In this document: positions 52,776 through 61,006 of the stretch, piece after piece | Numbering within the stretch: the first letter of the stretch is position 1 | Layout: each line of letters opens with the position of its first letter | Program-made: the position numbers and the translations under genes | The notes under the pieces: model-generated | What the model was told of the DNA's origin: nothing | Seen by the model: only the letters and a program-made list of their open reading frames with translations | Databases searched by the model: none | Origin: Stenotrophomonas sp046736075 | Lineage (GTDB): Bacteria > Pseudomonadota > Gammaproteobacteria > Xanthomonadales > Xanthomonadaceae | Length of the DNA: 64,000 bases | NCBI RefSeq assembly: GCF_046736075.1 | Contig: NZ_CP177163.1 | Span: 2,790,001-2,854,000 of the forward strand | Reading direction: 5' to 3'

Positions 52776-53318
52776 ATGCCCGACAACAGCGATTATTTCG
52801 ACTTCGAAGAAGAAGAACGCGATTTCGACGAAGACGACTTCGAGGCGCGCATCTGGAACCTGTTCGTGCTGATCAACCCAGGCGACGAGGAACTGGCGCT
52901 GCAGCAGTTCAACCGCTGGCGCGAAGCGCTGCTGGAAAGCGGTGAGGAGATCGATGAAGAGGCCGAGTGGCTGTCGCCGCTGCTGACGGCCATCGCCTGG
53001 CAGTCCGGTTTCGAGGTCGAGCGCGGCGATGCCGATGCGCTGATGTCGGCGGTCAACGAGTTGTCCGCGCGCTGGAACCTGCAGCTGGATTGGGGCGGCG
53101 ACCTGGACGACGAGGATTTCGCGGCCGATGTGGACGGCCCACGGCTGATGGCCACCGCCTACGACCGCCTGCGCGAGCACAACTATTCGTTGTGGAGCGT
53201 GGATGCCGGTACCGACGGCCTGGCCGGCTGGATGGCGCTCAGCCGCGACGACGACGCCATGCTGGCGCTGTGCTCGCTGCTGGGCGTGGAAGTGCGACCG
53301 GGCAGCGATCCGTTCTAA
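52776..53318 (+). CDS. Acidic DUF6630-like protein
   Basis: 180 aa, very acidic (FDFEEEERDFDEDDFEARIW at the start). WNLFVLINPGDEELALQQF and the later TAYDRLREHNYSLWSVD and DDDAMLALCSLLGVEV fit the DUF6630 type. Cytoplasmic, function unknown. The family call is from memory of its pattern. Confidence 0.55.
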   Translation: MPDNSDYFDFEEEERDFDEDDFEARIWNLFVLINPGDEELALQQFNRWREALLESGEEIDEEAEWLSPLLTAIAWQSGFEVERGDADALMSAVNELSARWNLQLDWGGDLDDEDFAADVDGPRLMATAYDRLREHNYSLWSVDAGTDGLAGWMALSRDDDAMLALCSLLGVEVRPGSDPF

Positions 53319-53334
53319 GCCACGCATCCAACCC

Positions 53335-53406
53335 GTAGTGCCGGCCGCTGGCCGGCAACCACGCGACATCGGAACGCCACGTAATCCCGGCCGCTGGCCG
53401 GCAACC
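53335..53406 (+). repeat. SMAG-type GTAG palindromic repeats, tandem pair
   Basis: 53335-53360 reads GTAG then TGCCGGCC-gct-GGCCGGCA. 53381-53406 repeats it as GTAA then CCGGCC-gct-GGCCGG, both continuing AACCACGC. Head GTAG plus a short GC stem is the SMAG repeat described in S. maltophilia. The second unit has lost the GTAG head. Located between convergent genes. Confidence 0.8.
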
Positions 53407-53419
53407 ACGCCATGCGTGC

Positions 53420-53695
53420 TCAAGGCGCGTACTGCGCGCGGGCGTTGGCGATCACCGCTTTGACCAGGGCGCGGTCGGTGTGCCGCGAGATGGCGCGTGC
53501 GCCCAGTGCGATGGCCTGCAGGCGCATCGGGGCGGGCACGTCGTAGTGCGCGCCGCTGCGGCGGTTCTGGAACGCCCGCCGCGGAATCCCGAGCTGCGCC
53601 GCCAGGGCGTGCAGCTCGGGCAGGGTGTCGGCCATCAGATGCGCCCAGCGCTCGCCGCGCCAGGGGTGTACCGCATCGTCGACATAGACCGTCAC
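53420..53695 (-). CDS. DUF4031 protein
   Basis: 91 aa. TVYVDDAVHPWRGERWAHLM and AQLGIPRRAFQNRRSGAHYDVP are the DUF4031 signature. A small cytoplasmic protein of unknown function. Twelve bp separate it from the gene at 53708, which lies upstream of it on the same strand. Confidence 0.8.
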   Translation of the reverse strand: MTVYVDDAVHPWRGERWAHLMADTLPELHALAAQLGIPRRAFQNRRSGAHYDVPAPMRLQAIALGARAISRHTDRALVKAVIANARAQYAP

Positions 53696-53707
53696 CGGTA
53701 GCCGCGA

Positions 53708-54208
53708 TCAGCCCTTGGGCTGTGCGTCGGCGTCGGCCGGGGCAGCGTCGGCAGCCGGGGCATCGGCGGCGTCAGCGGCATCGGCAACCACGTCGGTGCC
53801 GGCGTCGTCGGCGTCGTCTTCACCTTCTACGCCTTCGAACTCGGACACCAGCTGGGCCAGGTACTCGTCGGCGGTCTTGCCTTCTTCGGCGGCCAGGTCG
53901 TCGATCATCTGCTGCATCTGGGTCGAGTATTCCAGGGTGACCTTGCGGCCTTCCTTCTCCTGGACGTTGGACAGGTGCTTGAGCATGGCCAGCATCGGGA
54001 TCGGGTTGTCCGCGTTGCCCATCGTCTGGCCGCCGATGGCCAGCAGCCATTCGGTGCCCTGCAGGCCGATCGCGGCGACCACCTGGCCTTCCTCGTTCTG
54101 CAGGACGGCGTGGTTCTGCACCGGCTGCTGCGCGTTCAGGCGGTTGATCGGACGCTTGGGCTGCTGCTTCTTGCGCTTGTCGCGCTTGGCCTTGGACTGC
54201 TTGGACAT
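53708..54208 (-). CDS. Conserved-looking protein with basic head and acidic Ala/Asp tail
   Basis: 166 aa. The head MSKQSKAKRDKRKKQQPKR is strongly basic. The middle (AIGLQGTEWLLAIGGQTMG, MLAMLKHLSNVQEKEGRKV) is folded-looking. The tail (after residue 128) is a low-complexity A/D/P run. Possibly RNA- or ribosome-associated through the basic head; this is inference. It is followed, 12 bp on, by the DUF4031 gene. Confidence 0.65.
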   Translation of the reverse strand: MSKQSKAKRDKRKKQQPKRPINRLNAQQPVQNHAVLQNEEGQVVAAIGLQGTEWLLAIGGQTMGNADNPIPMLAMLKHLSNVQEKEGRKVTLEYSTQMQQMIDDLAAEEGKTADEYLAQLVSEFEGVEGEDDADDAGTDVVADAADAADAPAADAAPADADAQPKG

Positions 54209-54243
54209 GGGAACGGTCTATCTGTACGGGAAAGACCGCTATT

Positions 54244-54321
54244 GTAGTGCCGGCCGCCGGCCGGCTCCACGGATTCATACCCGCGAGGGTGGTCCCGGCC
54301 GCCGGCCGGCTCCACGGATTC
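54244..54321 (+). repeat. SMAG-type GTAG palindromic repeats, second tandem pair
   Basis: 54244-54276 is GTAG-TGCCGGCC-gcc-GGCCGGC-TCCACGGATTC. 54289-54321 repeats it with a GTGG head. This is a different sub-family (centre gcc, tail TCCACGG) from the pair at 53335. It lies between the promoter of the 53708-54208 gene and the end of motB. Confidence 0.8.
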
Positions 54322-54347
54322 CCCGAACAACCCGCCGCCGGTCGATC

Positions 54348-55331
54348 TCAAGGCGCCGCGGACGCCGGTGCCGCCGCCGGGGCCCGCACCGGCAGCGCCG
54401 GCGTGCCCTGATTGGCCTGGACATCGGCGTCCTGCGCCGTCGGCGACAGTGCCACTTCCTGGCCCGCACCGGCCAGCGCCGCCGCCTCGGCTGCCTTGGT
54501 CATCACCACGATGCTGATCCGGCGGTTGATCGGGTTGTCCGGCTGGGTCTTGTCGAACAGCACCGACGACGACAGCCCGACCACGCGGGTGACCTTGTCC
54601 TCGGTCATCCCGCCATCCAGCAGCGCCCGCCGGGCCGCGTTGGCGCGGTCGGCGCTGAGCTCCCAGTTGCTGTAGCCGTGCACGGCGTTGTAGGCGGTGA
54701 TGTCGGTGTGGCCGGTGATGCTGATCCGGTTCGGCACGTGGTTGATGAACTGCGACAGCTCGCGCAGGATCTCGCGCGTGTACGGCTTGAGCGCGGCACT
54801 GCCCATGTCGAACATCGGCCGGTTCTGCTTGTCCACGATCTGGATGCGCAGCCCTTCCGGGGTGAGGTCGAGCAGAAGCTGGTCCTTGAACGGCTCCAGC
54901 GCCTGGCTCTTGCTGATCGCTTCCTCCAGCTCCTTCTTCAGCGCCTCCAGCTGCTGCTGCTCGCGTTCGCGCTCGGTCTGCGGAATCGGCTTGGCGGCCT
55001 GCTGGTTCTGGAAGGGGTCGTTGCTGTTGCCGCGCGAGATATCGGTGGCGCCGCCCAGCTTGATCATCGAGGTGCTGGCACCGCCAGGGCCGGCCATGCC
55101 CGGTGCTGGCGTGGCGCTCTGGCCGGCCAGCGGGCTGGGATTGCGGAAGTACTCGGAAATGGCGGCGCGCTCGGGCTTGGTGGTGGCCGCCATCAGCCAC
55201 AGCACGAGAAAGAACGCCATCATCGCGGTCACGAAGTCGGCGTACGCCACCTTCCAGGCACCCCCGTGGTGGGCGGCGTGGCCGGCCTTCTTGACCCGGC
55301 GGACGATGACGGTGGGTTTGTTCTCGGCCAT
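54348..55331 (-). CDS. motB: Flagellar stator protein MotB
   Basis: 327 aa. One N-terminal membrane helix with the proton-carrying Asp in YADFVTAMMAFFLVLWLM. A plug/linker, then an OmpA-like peptidoglycan-binding domain (ISITGHTDITAYN, NWELSADRANAARRALL). It anchors the stator to the wall. It starts nine bases after the end of motA on the same strand. The tail from residue 300 is Ala/Pro-rich. Confidence 0.9.
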   Translation of the reverse strand: MAENKPTVIVRRVKKAGHAAHHGGAWKVAYADFVTAMMAFFLVLWLMAATTKPERAAISEYFRNPSPLAGQSATPAPGMAGPGGASTSMIKLGGATDISRGNSNDPFQNQQAAKPIPQTEREREQQQLEALKKELEEAISKSQALEPFKDQLLLDLTPEGLRIQIVDKQNRPMFDMGSAALKPYTREILRELSQFINHVPNRISITGHTDITAYNAVHGYSNWELSADRANAARRALLDGGMTEDKVTRVVGLSSSVLFDKTQPDNPINRRISIVVMTKAAEAAALAGAGQEVALSPTAQDADVQANQGTPALPVRAPAAAPASAAP

Positions 55332-55340
55332 GTCGGTGCC

Positions 55341-56195
55341 TTACTTGACCGTCTTGAGATGCTGCTCGAACTCGCTGAAGCCCGGGCGCACGTTGGACGG
55401 CAGGGTCTTGCGGGCGAATTCCAGGGCGATCTTCGGGTTGTAGCCACGCAGGCAGGCCAGCAGCGCGGTCTTGACCGACTCATAGATGCGGCTGTCCTGC
55501 TCGGCGCGCGCTTCCACTGCCGCCGCCAGCGGGCCGACGAAGCCGTAGGCCAGCAGGATGCCCAGGAACGTGCCGACCAGTGCGCCGGCCACGTGCGCGC
55601 CCACTTCGGTGATCTCACCGCCGATCGAGCCCATCGTGATCACGATGCCCAGCACGGCGGCCACGATGCCGAAACCGGGCAGGCCGTCGGAGACCTTGTT
55701 GAGCACGGCCGCAGGCTGCATCGCTTCGGCATGGTGCTTTTCCAGCTCCATTTCCAGCAGCGGCTCCAGTTCGTGCGGCTCGATGTTGCTGCCGATCATC
55801 AGGCGCAGGCAGTCGGTGATGAAGTCGACCAGATGGTGATCGGCCTGCACCTTGGGATAGTTGGCGAAGATCGCGCTTTCGGCCGGCCGCTCGACATGGT
55901 CTTCCAGCGCCATGAAGCCTTCGCGACGGGCCTTGTTGAGCAGCTCGTAGAGCAGGCTCAGCACATCGATGTAGTCCTGCTGCTTGTAGCGCGGGCCTTT
56001 GAACACGCCCACCGTGGCCTGCAGGGTCTGCTTGACGGTCTTGATCGGTGTGCCGATCAGGAACGCACCCAGCGCCGCTCCGCCGATGATGACCAGTTCA
56101 TAGGGCTGCCACAGGGCGCCCAGTTTGCCGTGCGCGCCGACATAGCCGCCAAGCACGCTGAGGATGACGACGAGGAGTCCAACGATGATGAGCAT
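55341..56195 (-). CDS. motA: Flagellar stator protein MotA
   Basis: 284 aa from the ATG giving MLIIVGLLVVILSVLGGYVG; an upstream in-frame ATG at 56225 would add ten unlike residues. Four membrane segments; a cytoplasmic loop with RREGFMALEDHVERP, the segment that contacts the rotor. KVSDGLPGFGIVAAVLGIVI and VAGALVGTFLGILLAYGFVGP are the channel helices. It forms the proton-driven stator with MotB. No other flagellar gene is near. Confidence 0.9.
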   Translation of the reverse strand: MLIIVGLLVVILSVLGGYVGAHGKLGALWQPYELVIIGGAALGAFLIGTPIKTVKQTLQATVGVFKGPRYKQQDYIDVLSLLYELLNKARREGFMALEDHVERPAESAIFANYPKVQADHHLVDFITDCLRLMIGSNIEPHELEPLLEMELEKHHAEAMQPAAVLNKVSDGLPGFGIVAAVLGIVITMGSIGGEITEVGAHVAGALVGTFLGILLAYGFVGPLAAAVEARAEQDSRIYESVKTALLACLRGYNPKIALEFARKTLPSNVRPGFSEFEQHLKTVK

Positions 56196-56375
56196 GGGGC
56201 TGACGCGGGGAGGGGATACCTCCATGTCGGCCCCGACCCTGCTTTTCTGAAGGGGAGCGTTGGTTGGATGTCACAGTTTTGCGGCGATGGGGTGCCGAAC
56301 ACCGGTCCGCACCCACCGCTGGGCGGGTGCCCGCGGGGCGGTCTCGGCCCCACGGGTGGGGCCGCCGCCCGCCCG

Positions 56376-56843
56376 TCAGCCGGCGGGACCGGCCTCGGCG
56401 CCGCCGCGTTGCAGCGGGTCCGGATAGGGCGTGCCGTTGGGCGTGAACGACAGCGACACCGAATTGAGGCAGTGCCGCTCATGGGTCGGCGGCGGGCCGT
56501 CCGGGAAGACATGGCCGAGATGGCTGTCACACCGCGCGCAAACGATTTCGGTCCGGATCATGCCGTGACTGATGTCACGGATTTCGCGGACATGGGCCGG
56601 GTCGAACGGCGCGAAGAAGCTTGGCCAGCCGGTTCCCGAGTCGAACTTGGTGCTCGAGCGGAACAGCGGCAGCCCGCACAGCCGGCAGCCGTAGACGCCG
56701 TCCTGCTTGTTGTCCAGGAACACCCCGCAGAACGGGGCCTCGGTACCGTGGTGCAGCAGCACGCGCTGCTCGTCGGCGCTGAGCCCGGCGATCAGGGCCT
56801 GGCGTTGTTCGGCGCTGGGCGGGGCAAGGTCGAAAGCGGTCAT
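56376..56843 (-). CDS. msrB: Peptide methionine-(R)-S-oxide reductase
   Basis: 155 aa. Zn-binding pairs CRLC and CARC, SGTGWPSFFAPFD, and the catalytic Cys in RHCLNSVSLSF. All MsrB residues are in place. It repairs methionine-R-sulfoxide in the cytoplasm using thioredoxin. Monocistronic. Confidence 0.95.
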   Translation of the reverse strand: MTAFDLAPPSAEQRQALIAGLSADEQRVLLHHGTEAPFCGVFLDNKQDGVYGCRLCGLPLFRSSTKFDSGTGWPSFFAPFDPAHVREIRDISHGMIRTEIVCARCDSHLGHVFPDGPPPTHERHCLNSVSLSFTPNGTPYPDPLQRGGAEAGPAG

Positions 56844-56969
56844 CGGCGGTTCCTCGGGGGCATGCCAGCAAGATTGGGCCGGCGGGCAGGGCGTTCAAGC
56901 CGCCGCGTTCATCGTGCTGATACCCACGCGGGCGCAAGGTGAAGCCCTGTCCCCCGCCAGGAGCCCGCC

Positions 56970-57392
56970 ATGAACCGCCCACGCCGCCTCGGTGCCGTGC
57001 TGCTGCTCCTGCTGCCGCTCCCGGCACTGGCGCAGATCGGCCCCCCGCCGTCGCCCACCGCCACCCGTCCGGTTGTGGCGCCGCAACCGGCCCCGGTCCC
57101 GCTGCCCATCCCCGTGCGCCCCGCACCGGCCGACAGCCTCGCTGGCGAATTGGCCCCGGTGAAGTCCAACGGCCAGATGCAGCAACAGCTGCGCACCCAT
57201 CCCATCCAGAGCAAAGGCCCGGCCGGCACTGCCCCGATCCAGGGCCCCACCCTGCAGCCCAAGGTCTACGACCGCCACGGCCGCATCATCCCCGGCGCCA
57301 AACAGGTCGGCCCGAACCGCGTCCTGGATACGCGCACCGGCAAGTACTACGACTCGCTCCCCAGCGCGGGCGGACAACAGATCCGGCCCTAG
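56970..57392 (+). CDS. Proline-rich exported protein
   Basis: 140 aa with a signal peptide ending PALA. The mature part is Pro/Ala-rich and disordered to residue 90, then VYDRHGRIIPGAKQVGPNRVLDT..RTGKYYDS, a short conserved-looking end. It could be a periplasmic spacer or wall-associated protein. No family. Confidence 0.6.
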   Translation: MNRPRRLGAVLLLLLPLPALAQIGPPPSPTATRPVVAPQPAPVPLPIPVRPAPADSLAGELAPVKSNGQMQQQLRTHPIQSKGPAGTAPIQGPTLQPKVYDRHGRIIPGAKQVGPNRVLDTRTGKYYDSLPSAGGQQIRP

Positions 57393-57709
57393 AGCGTTCG
57401 CCTCCAACGCCACACGCCACGGTGGATTGCGCATGAGCGCAGGAGAGCCGGCTCGTGCGTCCGCACACCGTCGTCCCGCTGGTCGCGGGAGGCCTGCCGT
57501 GCGCGGCCCGCCGAAGCAATCGAGACGCCGCTTCTGCGTCTGAGTACGTGAGCCACCGCATGAACACTTCACAACCGAACGCCGCAGTCATCTGCATCAA
57601 CGCGCAAGCTCACTGCTTTTTCGCCTGCGATTAACCGTTTTTCCCGGACCCTGTGCGTGCGCCGCAACACACAGCGCATCCCCCAAGGCATTTCGAGAAG
57701 AGTGCAATC
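57393..57709. other. Gene-free spacer
   Basis: These 317 bp before the Gln-rich peptide gene show no convincing gene, repeat or operator. The last half is AT-richer than the core, which suits a promoter for the downstream small gene. No confident -35/-10 pair is assigned. Confidence 0.4.
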
Positions 57710-57880
57710 ATGGCTAACCAGCAGAACCGCAATCCCGGCAAGACGCCGCAGGAACAGCAGGGTCAGCAGCATAACCAGAAGGCCGGCCAGCAGAACCAGC
57801 AGCAGTGGGATCAGCAGAACCAGAAGGGCGGCAAGCAGCAGGACCAGCAGCGCCACCCGGACTCGAAACAGCAGCGCTGA
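57710..57880 (+). CDS. Gln/Asn-rich hydrophilic peptide
   Basis: 56 aa, MANQQNRNPGKTPQEQ to DSKQQR, 18 Gln or more, no hydrophobic residue beyond Met, Ala and Trp. GAGAAGAG lies ahead of the ATG. Its composition resembles hydrophilin or stress-tolerance peptides. No family recognised. Confidence 0.6.
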   Translation: MANQQNRNPGKTPQEQQGQQHNQKAGQQNQQQWDQQNQKGGKQQDQQRHPDSKQQR

Positions 57881-57937
57881 CGCATTTCACGCAATCACCT
57901 GGCGGTGCGCACCTGCGCGCCGCCTTCTGCGTTGCGC

Positions 57938-58417
57938 TCAATCGGGAATCGGCAGCGTCAGCGTTTCCTTCACTTCTTCCATCACGATGTAGCTCTTGGA
58001 CTCGCGCACGTGCGGCAGGGTCAGCAGCGTACTGCCGAGCAGCTTGCGGTAGGAGGCCATCTCACTGATGCGCGCCTTCAGCAGGTAATCGAAATCGCCC
58101 GACACCAGGTGGCACTCCAGCACGTTGGGCAGCTTCAGCGCCGCGCGCCGGAACTCCTCGAAAATGTCGCCCGATTTGTAAGCCAGGCTGATCTCCACGA
58201 AGACCAGCAGGCTCGCCTTGAGGTAGTGCGGGTCCAGCTTGGCGTAATAGCCGGTGATCGCCCCGTCGCGCTCCAGCCGGCGTACCCGCTCCGTGCAGGG
58301 GGTCGTGGACAGCCCGACCCGCTCGCCGAGTTCGGTGAAGGAAATCCGGCCCTCCGCCTGCAGGATCCGCAGGATCTTCCGGTCGATCTTGTCCAGCTCG
58401 CGCGCACGTACGGCCAT
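57938..58417 (-). CDS. lrp: Lrp/AsnC-family regulator of dadA
   Basis: 159 aa from the ATG giving MAVRARELDKIDRKIL. Winged helix with FTELGERVGLSTTPCTERVRRLERDG, then the RAM ligand domain (GDFDYLLKARISEM). It is divergent from dadA, with a palindromic Lrp-like site between the two. It most likely senses alanine or leucine and controls dadA-alr, as DadR does in Pseudomonas and Xanthomonas relatives. Confidence 0.9.
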   Translation of the reverse strand: MAVRARELDKIDRKILRILQAEGRISFTELGERVGLSTTPCTERVRRLERDGAITGYYAKLDPHYLKASLLVFVEISLAYKSGDIFEEFRRAALKLPNVLECHLVSGDFDYLLKARISEMASYRKLLGSTLLTLPHVRESKSYIVMEEVKETLTLPIPD

Positions 58418-58441
58418 CGTGTCAGCCTCTCGAGGATGTTT

Positions 58442-58506
58442 GCAGGACAATATCCTGCCTCAGCTCCTAAAAACAGGCGAATTGATTGGTTTGGGCTGAC
58501 TATACT
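58442..58506 (+). promoter_or_regulatory. Lrp-like operator and dadA -10 region
   Basis: GCAGGA-caata-TCCTGC at 58442-58458 is a perfect 6+5+6 palindrome matching the Lrp consensus at 11 of 15 positions by my reading. TATACT at 58501-58506 is a good -10 hexamer 60 bp before the dadA ATG. The site lies 25 bp before the Lrp-family start, so autoregulation is also possible. Confidence 0.6.
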
Positions 58507-58565
58507 TCCTCAATTGTGGTCCCGGCACGCTCCAGTGCAGGGAATGATCGGGTTGGAGAGGTGTC

Positions 58566-59876
58566 ATGCGCGTTCTAGTCCTTGGCAGTGGGGTGATCGG
58601 CACGACCAGTGCCTGGTACCTGCGGCAGGCCGGGTTTGAAGTCACGGTCGTCGACCGCCAGCCCGGTCCGGCGCTGGAAACCAGTTTCGCCAATGCCGGC
58701 CAGCTGTCTTTCGGCTACACCTCGCCGTGGGCCGCCCCCGGCGTACCGCTCAAGGCGGTCAAATGGCTGTTTGCCGAACATGCCCCGCTGGCCATCCGCC
58801 CGGGCCTGGACTGGCACCAGTACCGCTGGCTGGCGCAGATGCTGCGCAACTGCACCCATGAGCGTTACGCCATCAACAAGGCGCGCATGGTGCGCATGTC
58901 CGAGTACAGCCGCGACTGCCTCAACGAACTGCGCGCCCAGACCGGCATCGCGTTCGAAGGCCGCGACCTTGGCACCACTCAGCTGTTCCGCACCCAGCAG
59001 CAGTTGGACGCCTCGGCCCAGGACATCGAGATCCTGGCCCAGTACGACGTGCCCTACGAAGTCCTGGACCGTGCCGGCATCATCGCCCACGAACCGGCCC
59101 TGGCCGCCGTCGCCGATACCCTGGTGGGTGCGCTGCGCCTGCCGCGCGACCAGACCGGCGACTGCCAGCTGTTCACCCGCCGCCTGGCGCAGATGTGCGT
59201 CGATGCCGGTGTCGAGTTCCGCTTCGACCAGGACATTGCCGGCCTGCAGACCCAGGGCGACCGCATCACCGGCGTGCACATCAATGGCGCGCTGGAAACC
59301 GCCGACCGCTACGTGGTGGCGCTGGGCAGCTACTCGCCGGCCCTGGTCGACCCGCTTGGCCTGCGCCTGCCCGTGTACCCCCTCAAGGGCTACTCGCTGA
59401 CCCTGCCGATCACCAACCCGGCGATGGCCCCCACCTCGACCATCCTGGACGAGAGCTACAAGGTCGCCGTGACCCGCTTCGACGACCGCATCCGCGTGGG
59501 CGGCATGGCCGAAGTGGGCGGTTTCGACCTGTCCCTGTCGCCACGTCGCCGCGCCACCCTGGAGAAGGTCGTGCGCGACCTGTATCCGGAGGGCGGCGAT
59601 CTGGGTCGCGCCGAGTTCTGGACCGGCCTGCGCCCGGCCACGCCCGACGGCACGCCGGTCATCGGCGCCACGCCGTACCGCAACCTGTTCCTCAACACCG
59701 GCCACGGCACTCTCGGGTGGACGATGGCCTGCGGCTCCGGTCGCTACCTCGCCGACCTGATGAGCGCGCGTCAGCCGCAGATCAGCACCGAGGGCCTGGA
59801 TATCTTCCGTTACGGCCACGCGGCCGCATCCGTACGTCATAGTGAGCCTGAAGCATGCGCCCAGCCCGCGCGTTGA
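58566..59876 (+). CDS. dadA: D-amino acid dehydrogenase small subunit
   Basis: 436 aa. FAD-binding GSGVIGTTSAWYLRQAG at the start, then NAGQLSFGYTSPWAAPGVP and GHGTLGWTMACGSG near the end, as in E. coli DadA. It oxidises D-alanine to pyruvate and ammonia and passes electrons to quinone at the membrane. The stop lies 22 bp inside the next gene. Controlled by the divergent Lrp protein. Confidence 0.95.
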   Translation: MRVLVLGSGVIGTTSAWYLRQAGFEVTVVDRQPGPALETSFANAGQLSFGYTSPWAAPGVPLKAVKWLFAEHAPLAIRPGLDWHQYRWLAQMLRNCTHERYAINKARMVRMSEYSRDCLNELRAQTGIAFEGRDLGTTQLFRTQQQLDASAQDIEILAQYDVPYEVLDRAGIIAHEPALAAVADTLVGALRLPRDQTGDCQLFTRRLAQMCVDAGVEFRFDQDIAGLQTQGDRITGVHINGALETADRYVVALGSYSPALVDPLGLRLPVYPLKGYSLTLPITNPAMAPTSTILDESYKVAVTRFDDRIRVGGMAEVGGFDLSLSPRRRATLEKVVRDLYPEGGDLGRAEFWTGLRPATPDGTPVIGATPYRNLFLNTGHGTLGWTMACGSGRYLADLMSARQPQISTEGLDIFRYGHAAASVRHSEPEACAQPAR

Positions 59877-60934
59877 TCGATCTGGATGCGTTGCGCTCCA
59901 ACTACCGCCTGGCCCGTGAACTCGGTGGCGGCCGCAAGACCCTGGCCGCGATCAAGGCCGATGCCTACGGCCACGGTGCCGTGGCCTGCGCGCGCGCGCT
60001 GCAGGACGAGGCGGCCGATGCGTTCGGCGTGGCCTGCATTGAAGAAGCGCTGGAACTGCGCGAGGCCGGCATCACCACCCCGATCGTGCTGCTGGAAGGT
60101 TTCTTCGACGCCGACGAACTGCCGCTGATCGTCCAGCACGACCTCTGGTTCGCTGTGGCCGCCCCCTGGCAGGTCGACGCGGTGGCGGCGTTCCAGACGG
60201 ACGCCACGCTGACGATCTGGCTGAAGCTGGACAGCGGCATGCACCGCCTGGGCCTGTCGCCGGACGACTTCCGCGCTGCCCATGCCCGCCTCAGTGCGCT
60301 GCCGCAGGTCGGGCCGATGGTCCTGATGAGCCACATGGCCCGCGCCGATGAGCTGGACAGCCCGCGTACCCGCGAGCAGGCCGCCACCTTCGCCGCCGCC
60401 ATCCACGGCCTGGCCGGTGAAACCAGCCTGTGCAATTCGCCCGCGCTGCTGGGCTGGCCGGAGGTGCGCAGCGACTGGGTCCGCCCGGGCCTGATGCTGT
60501 ACGGGGCCAACCCGTTGCCGGTCGCGTCGATGGCCACCGAGCGCCTGCGCCCGGTGATGACGATGGAATCCAGGGTCTTCGCCGAGCGCTGGATCGAGGC
60601 CGGCGAGCCGGTCGGCTACGGTGCGCGTTTCGTTGCCGAGGAGCGCACCCGCGTGGGCGTGGTGGCCCTGGGCTACGCCGATGGGTACCCGCAGTTCGCC
60701 CCGAACGGCACCCCGGTGCAGATCGACGGCCAGCCGGGCCGGGTGATCGGGCGGGTATCGATGGACATGCTGACCGTCGATCTCACCGATCTGCCGCAGG
60801 CCGGCATCGGCAGCACCGTGACCCTGTGGGGCGCGTCGCCGCGGCTGGATGTGCTCGCACCGCTGTGCGGGGTGAGCGCCTACCAGCTGCCGTGCGGCGT
60901 CAAGCGCGTGCCGCGCCGCTACCTGCACGGCTGA
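59855..60934 (+). CDS. alr: Alanine racemase, catabolic (DadX type)
   Basis: 359 aa. The PLP lysine is in LAAIKADAYGHGAVA; the catalytic Tyr is in EPVGYGARFVAEE. HRLGLSPDD and GRVSMDMLTVDLTD complete the family. It makes D-Ala from L-Ala for DadA; it may also supply the wall. The 22-bp overlap with dadA means coupled translation. Followed by a terminator. Confidence 0.95.
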   Translation: MRPARALIDLDALRSNYRLARELGGGRKTLAAIKADAYGHGAVACARALQDEAADAFGVACIEEALELREAGITTPIVLLEGFFDADELPLIVQHDLWFAVAAPWQVDAVAAFQTDATLTIWLKLDSGMHRLGLSPDDFRAAHARLSALPQVGPMVLMSHMARADELDSPRTREQAATFAAAIHGLAGETSLCNSPALLGWPEVRSDWVRPGLMLYGANPLPVASMATERLRPVMTMESRVFAERWIEAGEPVGYGARFVAEERTRVGVVALGYADGYPQFAPNGTPVQIDGQPGRVIGRVSMDMLTVDLTDLPQAGIGSTVTLWGASPRLDVLAPLCGVSAYQLPCGVKRVPRRYLHG

Positions 60935-60958
60935 GCCACAGCCGCGGCCCCATCAAAC

Positions 60959-60992
60959 AAGGCGGCACCCGCATGGGCGCCGCCTTTTCTGT
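60959..60992 (+). terminator. Terminator after dadA-alr
   Basis: Arms GGCGGCACCC / GGGCGCCGCC with a GCAT loop and one mismatch, followed by TTTTCT. A good rho-independent terminator 25 bp after the alr stop. Confidence 0.8.
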
Positions 60993-61006
60993 TGTACCCG
61001 CCCCGT

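Noticed and set aside
54348..56195. Possible ExbBD/TolQR pair instead of motAB
   Set aside because: MotA has four membrane helices with a large cytoplasmic loop and MotB an OmpA-like domain, which ExbD/TolR lack.
53715..56942. 1075-codon rightward frame
   Set aside because: It covers motA, motB, msrB and two small genes on the other strand, all recognised.
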